DNA of 35,276 nt from Candidatus Thioglobus sp. (lineage in GTDB: Bacteria; Pseudomonadota; Gammaproteobacteria; Arenicellales; UBA868), in assembly GCA_004212795.1 (NCBI GenBank), contig SHBR01000017.1, positions 1 through 35,276 of the forward strand, in the 5' to 3' direction. Under the pieces are notes generated by a model that searched no databases, was not told the origin of the DNA, and was given only the letters and a program-made list of their open reading frames with translations. Shown here one piece after another: positions 8,060-17,217 of this stretch; position 1 is the stretch's first letter, and the number at the start of each line of letters is the position of its first letter. A program made the translations under genes and the position numbers.

Positions 8060-8065
8060 TTAGAT
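8050..8065. repeat. Perfect 16-base palindrome at converging gene ends
   Basis: ATCTAATTAATTAGAT reads the same on both strands. It supplies the last codons and stops of two converging genes, so both proteins end in Ser-Asn and the TAA stops overlap by two bases. It has no loop and no GC stem, so it would be a weak terminator. Confidence 0.75.
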
Positions 8066-8772
8066 GGTGTTTTTTGTCGAGCTAAGAGATATAAATAGCA
8101 AGCTGCGGATATTCCTGATGCGCTAAATAACATGCACATGACGAGAATCTGGTAACGAGCAGCAATCAGGGGCGAAATACCGGACAAAACCTGTCCTGTC
8201 ATCATTCCGGGAAGAGAGACGATGCCTACCGCGAATAACGCGTTGACTAAAGGAATCAGGGCCGCGTTCATCGCGGTATTTCGCGCTTGGATATGCGTCG
8301 AATCCCGGTCTAGTTCAGCCTCGAATCGTTCTGCTGCAATGCTTACCGAGTTCATTGCGTTTGAAAAAATCATGCCTGCCAGTGGGATCAGATACCGTGG
8401 TTCAAACCAGGGCTCCACTTGGATCACCAACTGGGTCGAGATAACAAGGACGGGGAGACTTCCGATTGAGATTGCGCCAATAGCGATCGGGTAAAGAGAT
8501 TTAACTCTAGATTTAAGAGGTCGAAGTGCAATCCAGCTCGCTATACTAATCATGACGACGAGAATCGTTAGAACAAGCAGGGGTTGATCGGAATCAAAAA
8601 GAAAGATTAGTACGTATCCTACGACTAGCAGCTGTGCAACCATTCTTGCCAAACCATAGACTGAGGTTCGGCTGGATAAAGACCATCGCCACTGTATCGC
8701 GACGACGACGAAAACGGGAATTAGGATTAACGCTAACCGGGTCAGCGTAATAGGTTCAACTGATGGTCCCAT
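8056..8772 (-). CDS. fetB: FetB-like UPF0014 permease (iron export type)
   Basis: FetB is the membrane subunit of the FetAB ABC exporter, which in E. coli lowers cellular iron under peroxide stress. The 238-residue product has about six to seven membrane helices. The family signature is clear in the second half: ARNTAMNAALIPLVNALF, VGIVSLPGMMTGQVLSG and AARYQILVM. Length is slightly below the 259 residues of E. coli FetB. The normal partner ATPase FetA is not adjacent on either side, so it must be elsewhere or this homologue works with another ATPase. The start at 8772 lacks a strong Shine-Dalgarno and could be one or two codons off. It converges on the DMT permease gene with overlapping stops. 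Confidence 0.85.
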   Translation of the reverse strand: MGPSVEPITLTRLALILIPVFVVVAIQWRWSLSSRTSVYGLARMVAQLLVVGYVLIFLFDSDQPLLVLTILVVMISIASWIALRPLKSRVKSLYPIAIGAISIGSLPVLVISTQLVIQVEPWFEPRYLIPLAGMIFSNAMNSVSIAAERFEAELDRDSTHIQARNTAMNAALIPLVNALFAVGIVSLPGMMTGQVLSGISPLIAARYQILVMCMLFSASGISAACYLYLLARQKTPSN

Positions 8773-8853
8773 GGTCTCGTCTCAGAAGACGGCGAATAAG
8801 ATCACAGAAAGCAAAGAGGCGCTGATCGAAATTTCAGCTTAATAAAACCTGGG

Positions 8854-9099
8854 TCAGGCTTTTTTCTTTGGAATTGTCCGCAGGTTGAGGTCTTCGATGA
8901 GCGTAACGCAATATTGCGATACTTCCCGCTTTGTGCCCTGGCGATATCCAGTGACCGAAGACACAGAATTGGCGACGACGTATCGATAGCAGGTGCCGTC
9001 AGATCCGCCACTTGGAAGTTCTGCTTTTTCAATGGTAACGACGTTGTAGCAAAGATGCGGGAATTCTTCGGTATTGAGTATAGGTTCAGCTTTTTTCAT
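8854..9099 (-). CDS. Small hypothetical protein, 81 residues
   Basis: I do not recognise this protein. It begins MKKAEPILNTEEFPHLCYNVV, has a middle with GTCYRYVVANSVSSVTGYRQG, and ends in a Lys-rich tail (RTIPKKKA). It has three Cys, no membrane segment and no signal peptide, so a small cytoplasmic protein is likely. Of the overlapping open frames here, this one has the most protein-like composition. There is no good Shine-Dalgarno before its ATG. After the stop, CCTG-ACC-CAGG followed by TTTTATT on the minus strand could be a weak terminator. It lies alone between fetB and lpd. Real coding is likely but not certain. Confidence 0.55.
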   Translation of the reverse strand: MKKAEPILNTEEFPHLCYNVVTIEKAELPSGGSDGTCYRYVVANSVSSVTGYRQGTKREVSQYCVTLIEDLNLRTIPKKKA

Positions 9100-9239
9100 G
9101 GGTCTAAAACGGTCAGAGCTGGGAGTTTAAATTGCGCGAAAGATACGCACCGTCGGTGCCGATAAACCTATCGAGCGAGGCCGGATTCTAACATAAAACT
9201 GCTTTTTTTTCGCCGTCTGCCTGGAGCTGAGGGGGGGGG

Positions 9240-10670
9240 TTATCGATTGGCTTTATGAATAGCGCGTCGGTCAGAGGCCAGCGCTGCTTCATGCATGGCC
9301 TCTCCTAGCGTGGGATGGGCATGAACGGTTCGAGCAAGATCTTCCGCTGTGGCTTCCATTGACATTGCGAATACCGCCTCATTGACCATTTCCGAGGCCT
9401 GCTTTCCAATGAGATGGACGCCCAGAATACGATCGGTTTTGTTATCAGCGAGGATCTTGATAAATCCGGCAGTCGCGCCAACGGCCTGAGCGCGACCGGA
9501 TGCAGAAAAGGGGAATATACCGGCGTTGTAATCAACGCTAGATGCCTTGAGTTCTGATTCTGTCGCGCCGACCCATGCGATCTCGGGGTGAGTGTAGATC
9601 ACCCAGGGGATAACATTAAGGTCTACATGACTGATTCCGGTCGCTATTTGTTCGGCGACTGCGATGCCTTCTTCTGAAGCTTTGTGAGCAAGCATGGGTC
9701 CACGCACGAGGTCGCCAATAGCCCAAACACCAGGTAAAGCACTCTCGCATTTATCGTCGACGTCAATGAGTCCCCGATCATTCGGCTTTAGCCCGCACTC
9801 GGGTCCAAGCAGGCCATTACTGTAGGGGCGTCGTCCAACGGCTACGATCAGTCGCTCAACCTCGAGTTTCTGTTGACCTTCGGACGATTGGTATTCAACG
9901 ACGCAACCGGTTTGACTTGACTGCACTTTGTTCACTTTACAATTTAAACGAATATCCAAACCCTGTTTGGTGAATTGTTTTTTCGCCTCCCGGGCAATCA
10001 TCGGATCAGCAGTTGGGAGTAGGGATTCTTGTGCTTCAAGAATCACAACCGATGACCCGAGACGCCGCCAGACGCTGCCGAGTTCGAGTCCAATCACACC
10101 TGCACCAATAATACCCAGAGTCTTGGGTGCATTCTGGAATTCAAGTGCGCCGCTGGAATCAAAGATAGTCTCGTTATTGACCTCAATGCCGGGAAGAGAG
10201 ATTGGTGTTGAACCGCTCGCAAGAATGACATGTGCACTATAGAGGTTTTGCATGGATCCGTCAGAAAGCGTGACATCCACCCGACCCTGGTTGGTCAGTA
10301 CGCCGTGACCGCTTATGAAGGTCACTTTATTAGACTTGAGTAGTGCGGTTACCCCGCCGGTAAGGTCTTTAACAACCTTTGCTTTGCGCGCTTGCATTTT
10401 GGGCACGTCTACTGAGATTCCAGTTACATCAATGCCGTGATCTGAAGCATGCAACTGCATCTGCTCATAACGCTCGGATGACTCAAGCAGTGCTTTTGAA
10501 GGAATGCAGCCGACGTTCAGGCAGGTACCACCCGGAGAGGCCGTGCTGCTACTGGTTACCCATCGATCGATACAGGCCGTTTTTAATCCTAATTGTGCGC
10601 ACCGAATCGCGGCGACATAACCCCCAGGCCCGGCACCTATAATGACAACGTCAAATTCGTTCTCTGTCAT
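9240..10670 (-). CDS. lpd: Dihydrolipoyl dehydrogenase (E3)
   Basis: E3 reoxidises the dihydrolipoyl arm of 2-oxo acid dehydrogenase complexes and passes electrons through FAD to NAD. The 476 residues show the FAD-binding GAGPGGYVAA at 12-21 and the redox disulfide Cys50 and Cys55 in GGTCLNVGCIPSK. A second Rossmann site, IIGAGVIGLELG, is near 185, and the catalytic His-Glu pair sits in HAHPTLGEAMHEA close to the C-terminus. It is the third gene of sucA-sucB-lpd, 57 bases after sucB, so it probably serves 2-oxoglutarate dehydrogenase first, though it may be shared with other complexes. A run of nine G (9231-9239) touches the stop codon. No clear terminator follows. Confidence 0.97.
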   Translation of the reverse strand: MTENEFDVVIIGAGPGGYVAAIRCAQLGLKTACIDRWVTSSSTASPGGTCLNVGCIPSKALLESSERYEQMQLHASDHGIDVTGISVDVPKMQARKAKVVKDLTGGVTALLKSNKVTFISGHGVLTNQGRVDVTLSDGSMQNLYSAHVILASGSTPISLPGIEVNNETIFDSSGALEFQNAPKTLGIIGAGVIGLELGSVWRRLGSSVVILEAQESLLPTADPMIAREAKKQFTKQGLDIRLNCKVNKVQSSQTGCVVEYQSSEGQQKLEVERLIVAVGRRPYSNGLLGPECGLKPNDRGLIDVDDKCESALPGVWAIGDLVRGPMLAHKASEEGIAVAEQIATGISHVDLNVIPWVIYTHPEIAWVGATESELKASSVDYNAGIFPFSASGRAQAVGATAGFIKILADNKTDRILGVHLIGKQASEMVNEAVFAMSMEATAEDLARTVHAHPTLGEAMHEAALASDRRAIHKANR

Positions 10671-10727
10671 GGCAATGATCGTAAAGACCGGTTTGAATCG
10701 GCTCCCAGGGGATTGAAAACTTGAAAC

Positions 10728-11972
10728 CTAGAGTTCAAGAAGCAGTCGAGCCGGATCTTCAAGTGTTTCTTTAATCGCAACCAGAAAAGAAACCGCGTCA
10801 GCACCGTCGATGATTCGATGATCATAGGAGAGCGCAATGTACATCATAGGACGGATAACAACTTCCCCGTTTAGCGCAACAGGTCGATCCTGAATTTTAT
10901 GCATCCCGAGAATCGCGCTTTGTGGCGGATTCAGAATTGGGGTTGAAAGCATTGACCCAAACACACCGCCGTTTGTAATCGTAAACGTTCCGCCGGTGAG
11001 ATCATCTATCCCGAGGTTTCCATTGCGCGCGCGATCACCAAAATCCGCAATAGCGAGCTCAATCTCGGCTAAGCCGAGTTTTTGTGCATCTCGCAATACC
11101 GGAACAACCAATCCGCGAGGGGAGGAGACAGCGATACCGATATCGTAGAAATCATGGAACAGGATATCGTCCCTATCAACAGATGCATTAATGATCGGAT
11201 AGCGTTTCAGGGCTTCCGCACACGCTTTTACAAAAAACGACATAAACCCGAGCCGCGCGCCGTGTGTTTTCTCAAAAGTGTCTTTGTACCGCGCGCGAAT
11301 TGCTTTTATTTCATCAAGATCAACTTCATTGAATGTCGTTAGGATGGCCGCCTCATGCTGAGCATTGACGAGTCTTTCCGCAATCGTTTTGCGAAGTCGC
11401 GACATCGGCTCGCGGCGCGGTTCACGCTCTTGACTGACAGGCGGCCGCTCATCGGATTTCCGGCTTTGCGCTAGAACATCCTGCTTAAGGATTCGACCCC
11501 GCGGACCGGTTCCAGAAACATGGGCCAGATTAACCCCGGTTTCGGCCGCTGTGTGTTTTGCGGCCGGACCGGCTGATCCAGTCGACGGCGATTTTGCCGA
11601 CTCGGTCAAAAGATGGGCCTCTGGTTTCTCTCGGGGATCTGCCGGTGCTGTCGTTTCGACAACGTTGAGCGTCGCCGAATCCGCATCAGGGTTGTCGGTA
11701 GGGAACGTTTCAGATGAGGTCTCGGCTGTTGTTTCGTTGTCATCAAAGATCGCAATAACGTCATTCGCCAAGACCGTATCGCCTTCAACATAGAGAATCT
11801 CGGAGATCACGCCGTCTTGTGGTGCAGGCACTTCGAGCACGACTTTTTCAGTCTCGATGTCTACTAGATTTTCATCACGCCTGACCTGCTGACCTTTTTT
11901 TACATGCCATCGAAGCATCGTGGCGTCAGGGACAGACTCAGGCAACAAGGGCACTTTGATTTCAACCGACAC
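10728..11972 (-). CDS. sucB: Dihydrolipoyllysine succinyltransferase (E2 of 2-oxoglutarate dehydrogenase)
   Basis: SucB moves the succinyl group from E1 to CoA via a lipoyl arm and forms the core of the complex. The 414 residues contain one lipoyl domain with the lipoylated Lys43 in [12 protein letters not shown] long Ala, Thr, Ser and Pro-rich linker follows, then a peripheral-subunit-binding domain ([22 protein letters not shown], whose core is [10 protein letters not shown]). The acyltransferase domain ends with [12 protein letters not shown], where His and Asp are catalytic. The gene starts three bases after the sucA stop, so the two are co-transcribed and probably translationally coupled. 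The single lipoyl domain and length match gammaproteobacterial SucB rather than the multi-lipoyl AceF. Confidence 0.97.
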   Translation of the reverse strand: MSVEIKVPLLPESVPDATMLRWHVKKGQQVRRDENLVDIETEKVVLEVPAPQDGVISEILYVEGDTVLANDVIAIFDDNETTAETSSETFPTDNPDADSATLNVVETTAPADPREKPEAHLLTESAKSPSTGSAGPAAKHTAAETGVNLAHVSGTGPRGRILKQDVLAQSRKSDERPPVSQEREPRREPMSRLRKTIAERLVNAQHEAAILTTFNEVDLDEIKAIRARYKDTFEKTHGARLGFMSFFVKACAEALKRYPIINASVDRDDILFHDFYDIGIAVSSPRGLVVPVLRDAQKLGLAEIELAIADFGDRARNGNLGIDDLTGGTFTITNGGVFGSMLSTPILNPPQSAILGMHKIQDRPVALNGEVVIRPMMYIALSYDHRIIDGADAVSFLVAIKETLEDPARLLLEL

Positions 11973-11975
11973 GGA

Positions 11976-14789
11976 TTATTCTCCTACCGCTTTCAAATTG
12001 GGGGAAAAGTCATCGTCTAGCGCTTCTTTTACCAATTGTTCCTGCTGCTCGACATGCTTTTGGTGGGATCCGACCGCGGGGGAGGCGGATGGCTCTCGAC
12101 TCACATACATCAGTTGCTGGTCACTGCTGATGGCGCGACTCAGTTGATTCTGAATGCGGTGCCAGGCGCCCTGATTTCGAGCCTCCTCTTGACACCACAC
12201 CACTGTTTTACAATTTGGATATTCTTTCAATATCGATTCCAGTTGATCTTGCGGGAAGGGGTACAACTGTTCAATCCTGATGATTGCTTTTTTAGAGTCA
12301 TCAGATTTTGCCCGCGCGTCGATAAGACTGAAATAGACCTTGCCACTGCATAGGACGATTCGTGTAACTGCTTTGCGATTCTCAATCTGAGGGTCATCGA
12401 TTACATTTAAGAATCCGTTGCTCGATAATTCTGATACGTCCGATACGGATTGCCGATGCCGTAAAAGGCTCTTAGGGGTCATGACAATCAGTGGGCGACG
12501 CAGAGGTCTGATCATCTGACGGCGAAGCAAATGAAAGAACTGGGCTGGCGTGGTGGGCACACAAACCTGCATATTATCGTCGCCGCACAACTGTAAAAAT
12601 CTTTCGAGTCGGGCGGATGAATGCTCGGGGCCTTGCCCCTCCAGACCATGTGGGAGTAGCAGCGTAAGACCGCATGATCGCTGCCATTTGGCTTCACCAC
12701 TGCTTATAAATTGATCGATTACGACCTGAGCGCCATTGGCAAAGTCTCCAAACTGCGCCTCCCAGATCGTTAGCGTGCGCGGCTCAGTTGTTGCATAGCC
12801 ATATTCAAAACCAAGGACCGCTTCTTCCGATAGCAAAGAGTCAATAACGAGGAATTTCGACGGATCACTGCCAATTTCCCTCAACGGAACATAAGGCTGT
12901 CGACGCGTTTGATTTTTGAGAACAGCATGGCGGTGGGAAAATGTTCCCCGACCGGCATCCTGACCCGACAGTCGAACTGAATAGCCATCTTCGATTAAAG
13001 AGGCGTAGGCCAGAGTCTCAGCAAAGCCCCAATCCATCGGTAGCTCACCATTTGCCATCTTGTCGCGGTCGGCCAGGATTCGAGCGACGCGAGAGTGGGG
13101 CTCAAAGCCCTCAGGGAGAGTGATTAGTCTTTCGTTGAGTGAAAGGATACGATCAGGGGTAACGCTGGTTTTGGCGGATTCAGTCCAGTTTACGCCGAGG
13201 TAAGGCGTCCAGTCGACGAGAAAGAGCGACTCATCCGGATCCCGTGCTGGCGGGTTAACGACGCGCCCATTGTCCATCGCGTCACGATACTGGGTCACAA
13301 GCGCGTCGGGGTCCGAATTGGATATGACGCGCTCGTCGACGAGTCGCTGGGCATATCGTTGTCGCGTGGTGGGCATATCCCGAATCACTCGATACATGGA
13401 AGGCTGCGTTATTGCGGGCTCATCTGCTTCGTTATGGCCAAGTCGTCGATAACAAATAATGTCAACGACGACGTCCTTATGGAAAGCCATTCGAAAGTCA
13501 TGCGCAACTCTCATCGCGAACAAGACCGCGTCTGGATCATCGCCGTTAACATGGAAGATGGGGGCCTGCACCATTTTCGCAATCTCGGTGCAGTAAGGTG
13601 TTGAGCGTGCGTCTAAAGGGTTCCGGGTTGTAAATCCGATTTGATTGTTAATAATCAGGTGAATCGTGCCACCCGTAGAGAAGCCCCGGGTGTTGGACAT
13701 ATTCAGGGTCTCCATAACTACGCCTTGCCCCGCAAAAGCCGCGTCTCCATGGATCAGAATGGGAATGACTTCGTTTTTTTCGTGATCGCCACGACGATCT
13801 TGTCGGGCGCGAACCGAACCCTCAACAACCGGATCAATAATTTCAAGGTGCGAGGGATTAAACGCTAAAGCGACATGGACGACTCCACCCGGTGTATCAA
13901 TATCGGCAGAAAACCCCTGATGATATTTGACGTCACCCGTATTTAAATCAGTACCGATCTCGTCAACTTTACCTTCGAACTCGCTAAACAGATCTTCTGG
14001 TGATTTCCCTAAAATATTGACCAGTACATTGAGGCGACCGCGATGCGCCATTCCAATGACGATTTCCTTCGCTCCGCGTTGACCACACTGCTGGATTAAC
14101 TCTTGAAGCGCCGGTATTAGCGTCTCGCCACCTTCGAGTGAAAATCTTTTTTGGCCCACAAACCGTTTATGCAGATACCGCTCAAGCCCTTCGGCTGCGG
14201 TTAATCGCTGGAGAATATGTTTACGGAGTTCATTGTCTTCTTTAGGCCGGACAGGGCTGGTTTCAAGTCGTTCCTGCAACCAGCGCTTTTCCTGGGTGTT
14301 AGTAATATGCATATACTCCACCCCTAGCGAACCACAGTAGACCGCCTCACAAAGTTGACGTATTTCTGCAAGCGTTAATCTGGATTTTCCACACGCGAGT
14401 GACCCTGAATCAAAAGTTTTCGCGAGGTCACTTTTTTCTAGACCCTGAAAATCAAGAGAGAAGTCTTCGGGAATCTCCGGCTTGATAATCCCTAGTGGAT
14501 CAAGATTAGCGGCACTGTGACCGCGCGTTCGATAAGCGTTGATGAGGCGTAGGACTGCCCCTTGCTTGCGTTCCCGATCGGTCTGATCAGTGGATAATTG
14601 AGCGTTGCCAATCTCGCCTAATTGATGATCGGAGAGTGAAGGTATATCAGCAAAAAAAGATTGCCATTCAGCGGGGACGCTGTTGGGGTCTGATAAAAAC
14701 TGCTCGTAGATGTCTTCAAGATAGACACGACTCTCCCCCGATAAAGAATCAAGGGAATGACGCCATTCCGAACCAGACTTGTTGCTCAT
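11976..14789 (-). CDS. sucA: 2-oxoglutarate dehydrogenase E1 component
   Basis: E1 decarboxylates 2-oxoglutarate with thiamine diphosphate and transfers the succinyl group to the lipoyl arm of SucB in the TCA cycle. The 937 residues match E. coli SucA. The N-terminal YLEDIYEQFLSDPNSVPAEW segment is typical of 2-oxoglutarate E1 and binds the E2 core. The thiamine region includes GMAHRGRLNVLVNILGK and HGDAAFAGQGVVMETL. The C-terminal part has EEARNQGAWHRI. It is first in sucA-sucB-lpd, with no sdh genes or sucCD beside it in this window. A likely promoter with a perfect TATAAT lies about 60 bases before the ATG. Nothing looks damaged. Confidence 0.98.
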   Translation of the reverse strand: MSNKSGSEWRHSLDSLSGESRVYLEDIYEQFLSDPNSVPAEWQSFFADIPSLSDHQLGEIGNAQLSTDQTDRERKQGAVLRLINAYRTRGHSAANLDPLGIIKPEIPEDFSLDFQGLEKSDLAKTFDSGSLACGKSRLTLAEIRQLCEAVYCGSLGVEYMHITNTQEKRWLQERLETSPVRPKEDNELRKHILQRLTAAEGLERYLHKRFVGQKRFSLEGGETLIPALQELIQQCGQRGAKEIVIGMAHRGRLNVLVNILGKSPEDLFSEFEGKVDEIGTDLNTGDVKYHQGFSADIDTPGGVVHVALAFNPSHLEIIDPVVEGSVRARQDRRGDHEKNEVIPILIHGDAAFAGQGVVMETLNMSNTRGFSTGGTIHLIINNQIGFTTRNPLDARSTPYCTEIAKMVQAPIFHVNGDDPDAVLFAMRVAHDFRMAFHKDVVVDIICYRRLGHNEADEPAITQPSMYRVIRDMPTTRQRYAQRLVDERVISNSDPDALVTQYRDAMDNGRVVNPPARDPDESLFLVDWTPYLGVNWTESAKTSVTPDRILSLNERLITLPEGFEPHSRVARILADRDKMANGELPMDWGFAETLAYASLIEDGYSVRLSGQDAGRGTFSHRHAVLKNQTRRQPYVPLREIGSDPSKFLVIDSLLSEEAVLGFEYGYATTEPRTLTIWEAQFGDFANGAQVVIDQFISSGEAKWQRSCGLTLLLPHGLEGQGPEHSSARLERFLQLCGDDNMQVCVPTTPAQFFHLLRRQMIRPLRRPLIVMTPKSLLRHRQSVSDVSELSSNGFLNVIDDPQIENRKAVTRIVLCSGKVYFSLIDARAKSDDSKKAIIRIEQLYPFPQDQLESILKEYPNCKTVVWCQEEARNQGAWHRIQNQLSRAISSDQQLMYVSREPSASPAVGSHQKHVEQQEQLVKEALDDDFSPNLKAVGE

Positions 14790-14847
14790 TCGGTAAAGTT
14801 TAAAACCGGTGAGTGAAAATTATGAGATTTGAGAAAATGCTGCGAGG

Positions 14848-14853
14848 ATTATA
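14848..14853 (-). promoter_or_regulatory. Putative sucA -10 element
   Basis: The minus strand reads TATAAT, a perfect sigma-70 -10 box, 59 bases before the sucA ATG. No good -35 hexamer is found at 16-18 bases upstream, so an activator may be needed. The assignment is by motif and position only. Confidence 0.45.
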
Positions 14854-14944
14854 GCGTATTGACCGATGATGCTCGAGTGCATAGCCTATATTTGATGCGC
14901 GAAATTACTCTCGACCGTTTTGATCCATCAGCAGGACAGGTTTG

Positions 14945-15400
14945 TTACTGGGTTCCCGTATGGCCAAACCCACCGGTTCCCCGGTCGGTCTCCGTAAAAT
15001 CATCAACGACCTGGAACTGGCACTGCACAACAGGAACGATCACCATTTGGGCAATACGATCTCCTGGAGAGATTTCGAAACCCTTGTCCCCTCGATTCCA
15101 GCACGAGATCATTATCTGGCCTTGGTAGTCGCTATCAATTAGGCCAACAAGATTTCCCAACACAATGCCATGCTTATGCCCCATGCCCGAGCGGGGAAGC
15201 AAAACGGCTGCCAGCGATGAATCATCGATATGAATTGCGATTCCACTGGGAATCAATTCACACTCGCCAGGTGAAATTGTGATCGGGTCTTCAAGACAGG
15301 CGACAAGATCAATACCGGCTGATCCCGGCGTTGCATAGGAAGGCAAGGGGAATTCATTTCCCAAACGGGAATCAATAATCTTAAGTTTTATAGGATTCAT
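14945..15400 (-). CDS. dut: dUTP diphosphatase
   Basis: Dut hydrolyses dUTP to dUMP and pyrophosphate, keeping uracil out of DNA and feeding dTMP synthesis. I start it at the ATG at 15400 ([10 protein letters not shown]), giving 151 residues like E. coli; an upstream in-frame start adds 23 residues unlike the family. The trimeric dUTPase motifs appear in order: [37 protein letters not shown] and the C-terminal [12 protein letters not shown]. The start lies inside the last 20 bases of coaBC in another frame. This arrangement suggests translational coupling, since no Shine-Dalgarno is visible. The coaBC-dut pair is conserved in gammaproteobacteria. Confidence 0.97.
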   Translation of the reverse strand: MNPIKLKIIDSRLGNEFPLPSYATPGSAGIDLVACLEDPITISPGECELIPSGIAIHIDDSSLAAVLLPRSGMGHKHGIVLGNLVGLIDSDYQGQIMISCWNRGDKGFEISPGDRIAQMVIVPVVQCQFQVVDDFTETDRGTGGFGHTGTQ

Positions 15401-16592
15401 GAAATTTTTTTGAAATGGTGTCGACAAGCATCGATGCAAGGCGAGTTTTCGGGTGCCGTCCAAGGTCAATGTCTTCGCCGGGGGTAATCACAACGAGTTG
15501 ATTATCATCGCTACCAAAAGGGCTATGACTCTCGCTTACGTGATTCACGGCAATGATATCGAGTGATTTTTTTTCTAGTTTCTGTCGGGCATGCTCTAAA
15601 GGGCTATCGGTTTCTGCGGCAAACCCCACAGTGAAAGGTTTGTTTTCCTGTGACGTGACCCAGGAAAGAATATCCGGATTTCGGATGAGTTCAAGGGTGA
15701 CTTGCTTGGCGTCTTTTTTGATTTTCGACGTTTCGGTCTGGGAGGGCCGGTAGTCCGCTACGGCAGCAACGCCAATAAAAATATCACAATCTGTTGTGGT
15801 GCGTTTTACGGCGTTCAGCATTTCATCGGCTGAGCGAACCTGATGAAGCACCACATCTCTCGGAGGACTCAATGTCGTTGGTCCACTAATCAAATTTACT
15901 TCGGCTCCGGCTTTTAACGCGGCTTCAGCGACAGCGTAACCCATTTTTCCAGAGCTATGATTAGAAAGACCGCGTACCGGATCAAGCGCCTCCCAGGTAG
16001 GCCCCGCGGTCACGGTGACCTTAATACCGGCTAGAGATTTTTTTACGTTTAAGCTTTCAAGCTCGGAAATAATATCCCAGGTCTCAAGCATTCGTCCTGG
16101 TCCCGTGTCGCCGCAGGCTTGCTCGCCCGAGGCGGGGCCGATCACCTGAACCCCGTCAGCAGTCAGTGTTTGAATGTTGCGCTGGGTTGCGGGCTTTAGC
16201 CACATCGCCTGATTCATTGCGGGCGCAATTACAACGGGTGCAGAGGTTGCAAGACAGACTGTCGTCAGAAGATCTGAAGCCATGCCGCCGGCTAATTTGG
16301 CGATGAAATCAGCGCTCGCGGGCGCCACAAGCAAGGCGTCCGCCCATCGGCCCAAGTCAATATGCCCCATACCTGATTCGGCTTCAGTGTCCAGTAGGGT
16401 GTCCCGGACAGGGCGACCACTTAGTGCCTGCAACGTGAGCGGGGAGATGAATGCTTTGGCGGCGTCAGTCATGACAACCTGAACTTGTGCCCCCTGCTTC
16501 GAAAGGCGACGAACGAGGTCTGCTGACTTGTAGGCAGCGACGCCCCCGGTAATCCCGAGCAGAATGTGTTGGCCGGTGGGAAAAGGCATCAT
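15381..16592 (-). CDS. coaBC: Bifunctional phosphopantothenoylcysteine decarboxylase / phosphopantothenate--cysteine ligase
   Basis: CoaBC carries out two steps of coenzyme A synthesis: joining cysteine to 4'-phosphopantothenate (CoaB), then decarboxylating the product with FMN (CoaC). The 403 residues have the CoaC domain first, with [18 protein letters not shown], the active His77 in [13 protein letters not shown], and the active Cys160 in [10 protein letters not shown]. The CoaB domain begins near [10 protein letters not shown] (here [20 protein letters not shown]) and includes the nucleotide-site stretch SSGKMGYA. Two Met codons open the frame and either could be the start. It is divergent from rpmB across about 140 bases and overlaps dut at its 3' end. 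Confidence 0.97.
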   Translation of the reverse strand: MMPFPTGQHILLGITGGVAAYKSADLVRRLSKQGAQVQVVMTDAAKAFISPLTLQALSGRPVRDTLLDTEAESGMGHIDLGRWADALLVAPASADFIAKLAGGMASDLLTTVCLATSAPVVIAPAMNQAMWLKPATQRNIQTLTADGVQVIGPASGEQACGDTGPGRMLETWDIISELESLNVKKSLAGIKVTVTAGPTWEALDPVRGLSNHSSGKMGYAVAEAALKAGAEVNLISGPTTLSPPRDVVLHQVRSADEMLNAVKRTTTDCDIFIGVAAVADYRPSQTETSKIKKDAKQVTLELIRNPDILSWVTSQENKPFTVGFAAETDSPLEHARQKLEKKSLDIIAVNHVSESHSPFGSDDNQLVVITPGEDIDLGRHPKTRLASMLVDTISKKFHESYKT

Positions 16593-16689
16593 GGACGCAG
16601 TCTAACGGCACGCTTGGAATAGAGGAAATCGGTTTTCAGGGCGTAAAATGATCGAGAAATTTGAAACCCTAGGAAAAAGACCAAAAATC

Positions 16690-16698
16690 TGGTATAAA
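16690..16698 (+). promoter_or_regulatory. Putative extended -10 promoter of rpmB-rpmG
   Basis: TGGTATAAA is an extended -10 element (TGn followed by TATAAA) about 40 bases before the rpmB start. No good -35 is seen at normal spacing, which is usual for extended -10 promoters. It lies in the gap divergent to coaBC. Confidence 0.5.
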
Positions 16699-16736
16699 AC
16701 GCGACCTTAACAAAGTTCTTATTCAGGGTTGCAGTG

Positions 16737-16973
16737 ATGGCAAGAGAGTGCCAAATAACAGGAAAGCGGGTGATGTCGGGAAATAACGTCTCGCACGCTA
16801 ACAACAAGACCAAGCGCGTTTTCAAGCCGAATCTCCATAACAAGCGGTTTTGGGTGGAAAGTGAGAACCGTTGGGTGCGTCTTAGGATTTCACACCAAGG
16901 GCTTCGAATTGTAGATAAGAAAGGCATTGACGTCGTGCTCGCCGACTTGCGTAGTCGCGGTACTAAAATTTAG
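16737..16973 (+). CDS. rpmB: 50S ribosomal protein L28
   Basis: L28 is a small basic protein of the large ribosomal subunit. The 78 residues from the ATG at 16737 start [21 protein letters not shown] and keep the family signature [12 protein letters not shown] and the [14 protein letters not shown] core. A GTG three bases earlier would only add one Met and is not needed. It is followed after 32 bases by rpmG, the usual ribosomal pair. In E. coli rpmB-rpmG also lies near coaBC-dut, although here they are divergent and radC is absent. No oddities are visible. Confidence 0.98.
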   Translation: MARECQITGKRVMSGNNVSHANNKTKRVFKPNLHNKRFWVESENRWVRLRISHQGLRIVDKKGIDVVLADLRSRGTKI

Positions 16974-17005
16974 TTTGCACTGATTGGAAAAAGAGGATAC
17001 CTAAT

Positions 17006-17161
17006 ATGAGAGATAAAATTAAACTCGTATCGTCTGCGGGAACAGGGCATTACTACACGACGACAAAGAACAAAAGAACCCAGCCAGAGAAGATCGAAAT
17101 CAAAAAATATGATCCTGTTGTGCGAAAGCACGTGGCTTACAAGGAAGCAAAAATAAAATAA
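17006..17161 (+). CDS. rpmG: 50S ribosomal protein L33
   Basis: The ATG at 17006 follows a good Shine-Dalgarno (AAGAGGA, 16990-16996) and encodes 51 residues: [20 protein letters not shown], then a basic segment with [18 protein letters not shown], ending [10 protein letters not shown]. This is L33 of the 50S subunit, close to E. coli in length and sequence. It contains no Cys, so it is the zinc-independent form. It shares a transcript with rpmB and is followed after 26 bases by a strong terminator. Confidence 0.97.
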   Translation: MRDKIKLVSSAGTGHYYTTTKNKRTQPEKIEIKKYDPVVRKHVAYKEAKIK

Positions 17162-17187
17162 TTCGATTTGAAATCGCGTTGATAAAG

Positions 17188-17215
17188 CCCCCGAAAAATG
17201 TCGGGGGTTTTTTTT
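17188..17215 (+). terminator. Intrinsic terminator after rpmG
   Basis: CCCCCGA (17188-17194) pairs perfectly with TCGGGGG (17201-17207) around a six-base loop and is followed by eight T. This is a textbook rho-independent terminator. infA converges and stops two bases beyond it. On the other strand the same stem is followed by CTTTATC, so it may also weakly terminate infA. Confidence 0.93.
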
Positions 17216-17217
17216 GA

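Noticed and set aside
8802-9165. Two other open frames overlapping the small gene at 8854-9099
   Set aside because: Both have shadow-like composition; the 8854-9099 frame is the best of the three.
14829-15142. Plus-strand frames opposite the dut 3' end and sucA promoter region
   Set aside because: dut is certain on the minus strand and these products have no family signature.
15401-15469. 23-residue N-terminal extension of dut
   Set aside because: It lies within coaBC in another frame and has no resemblance to dUTPases; [10 protein letters not shown] aligns with the normal start.
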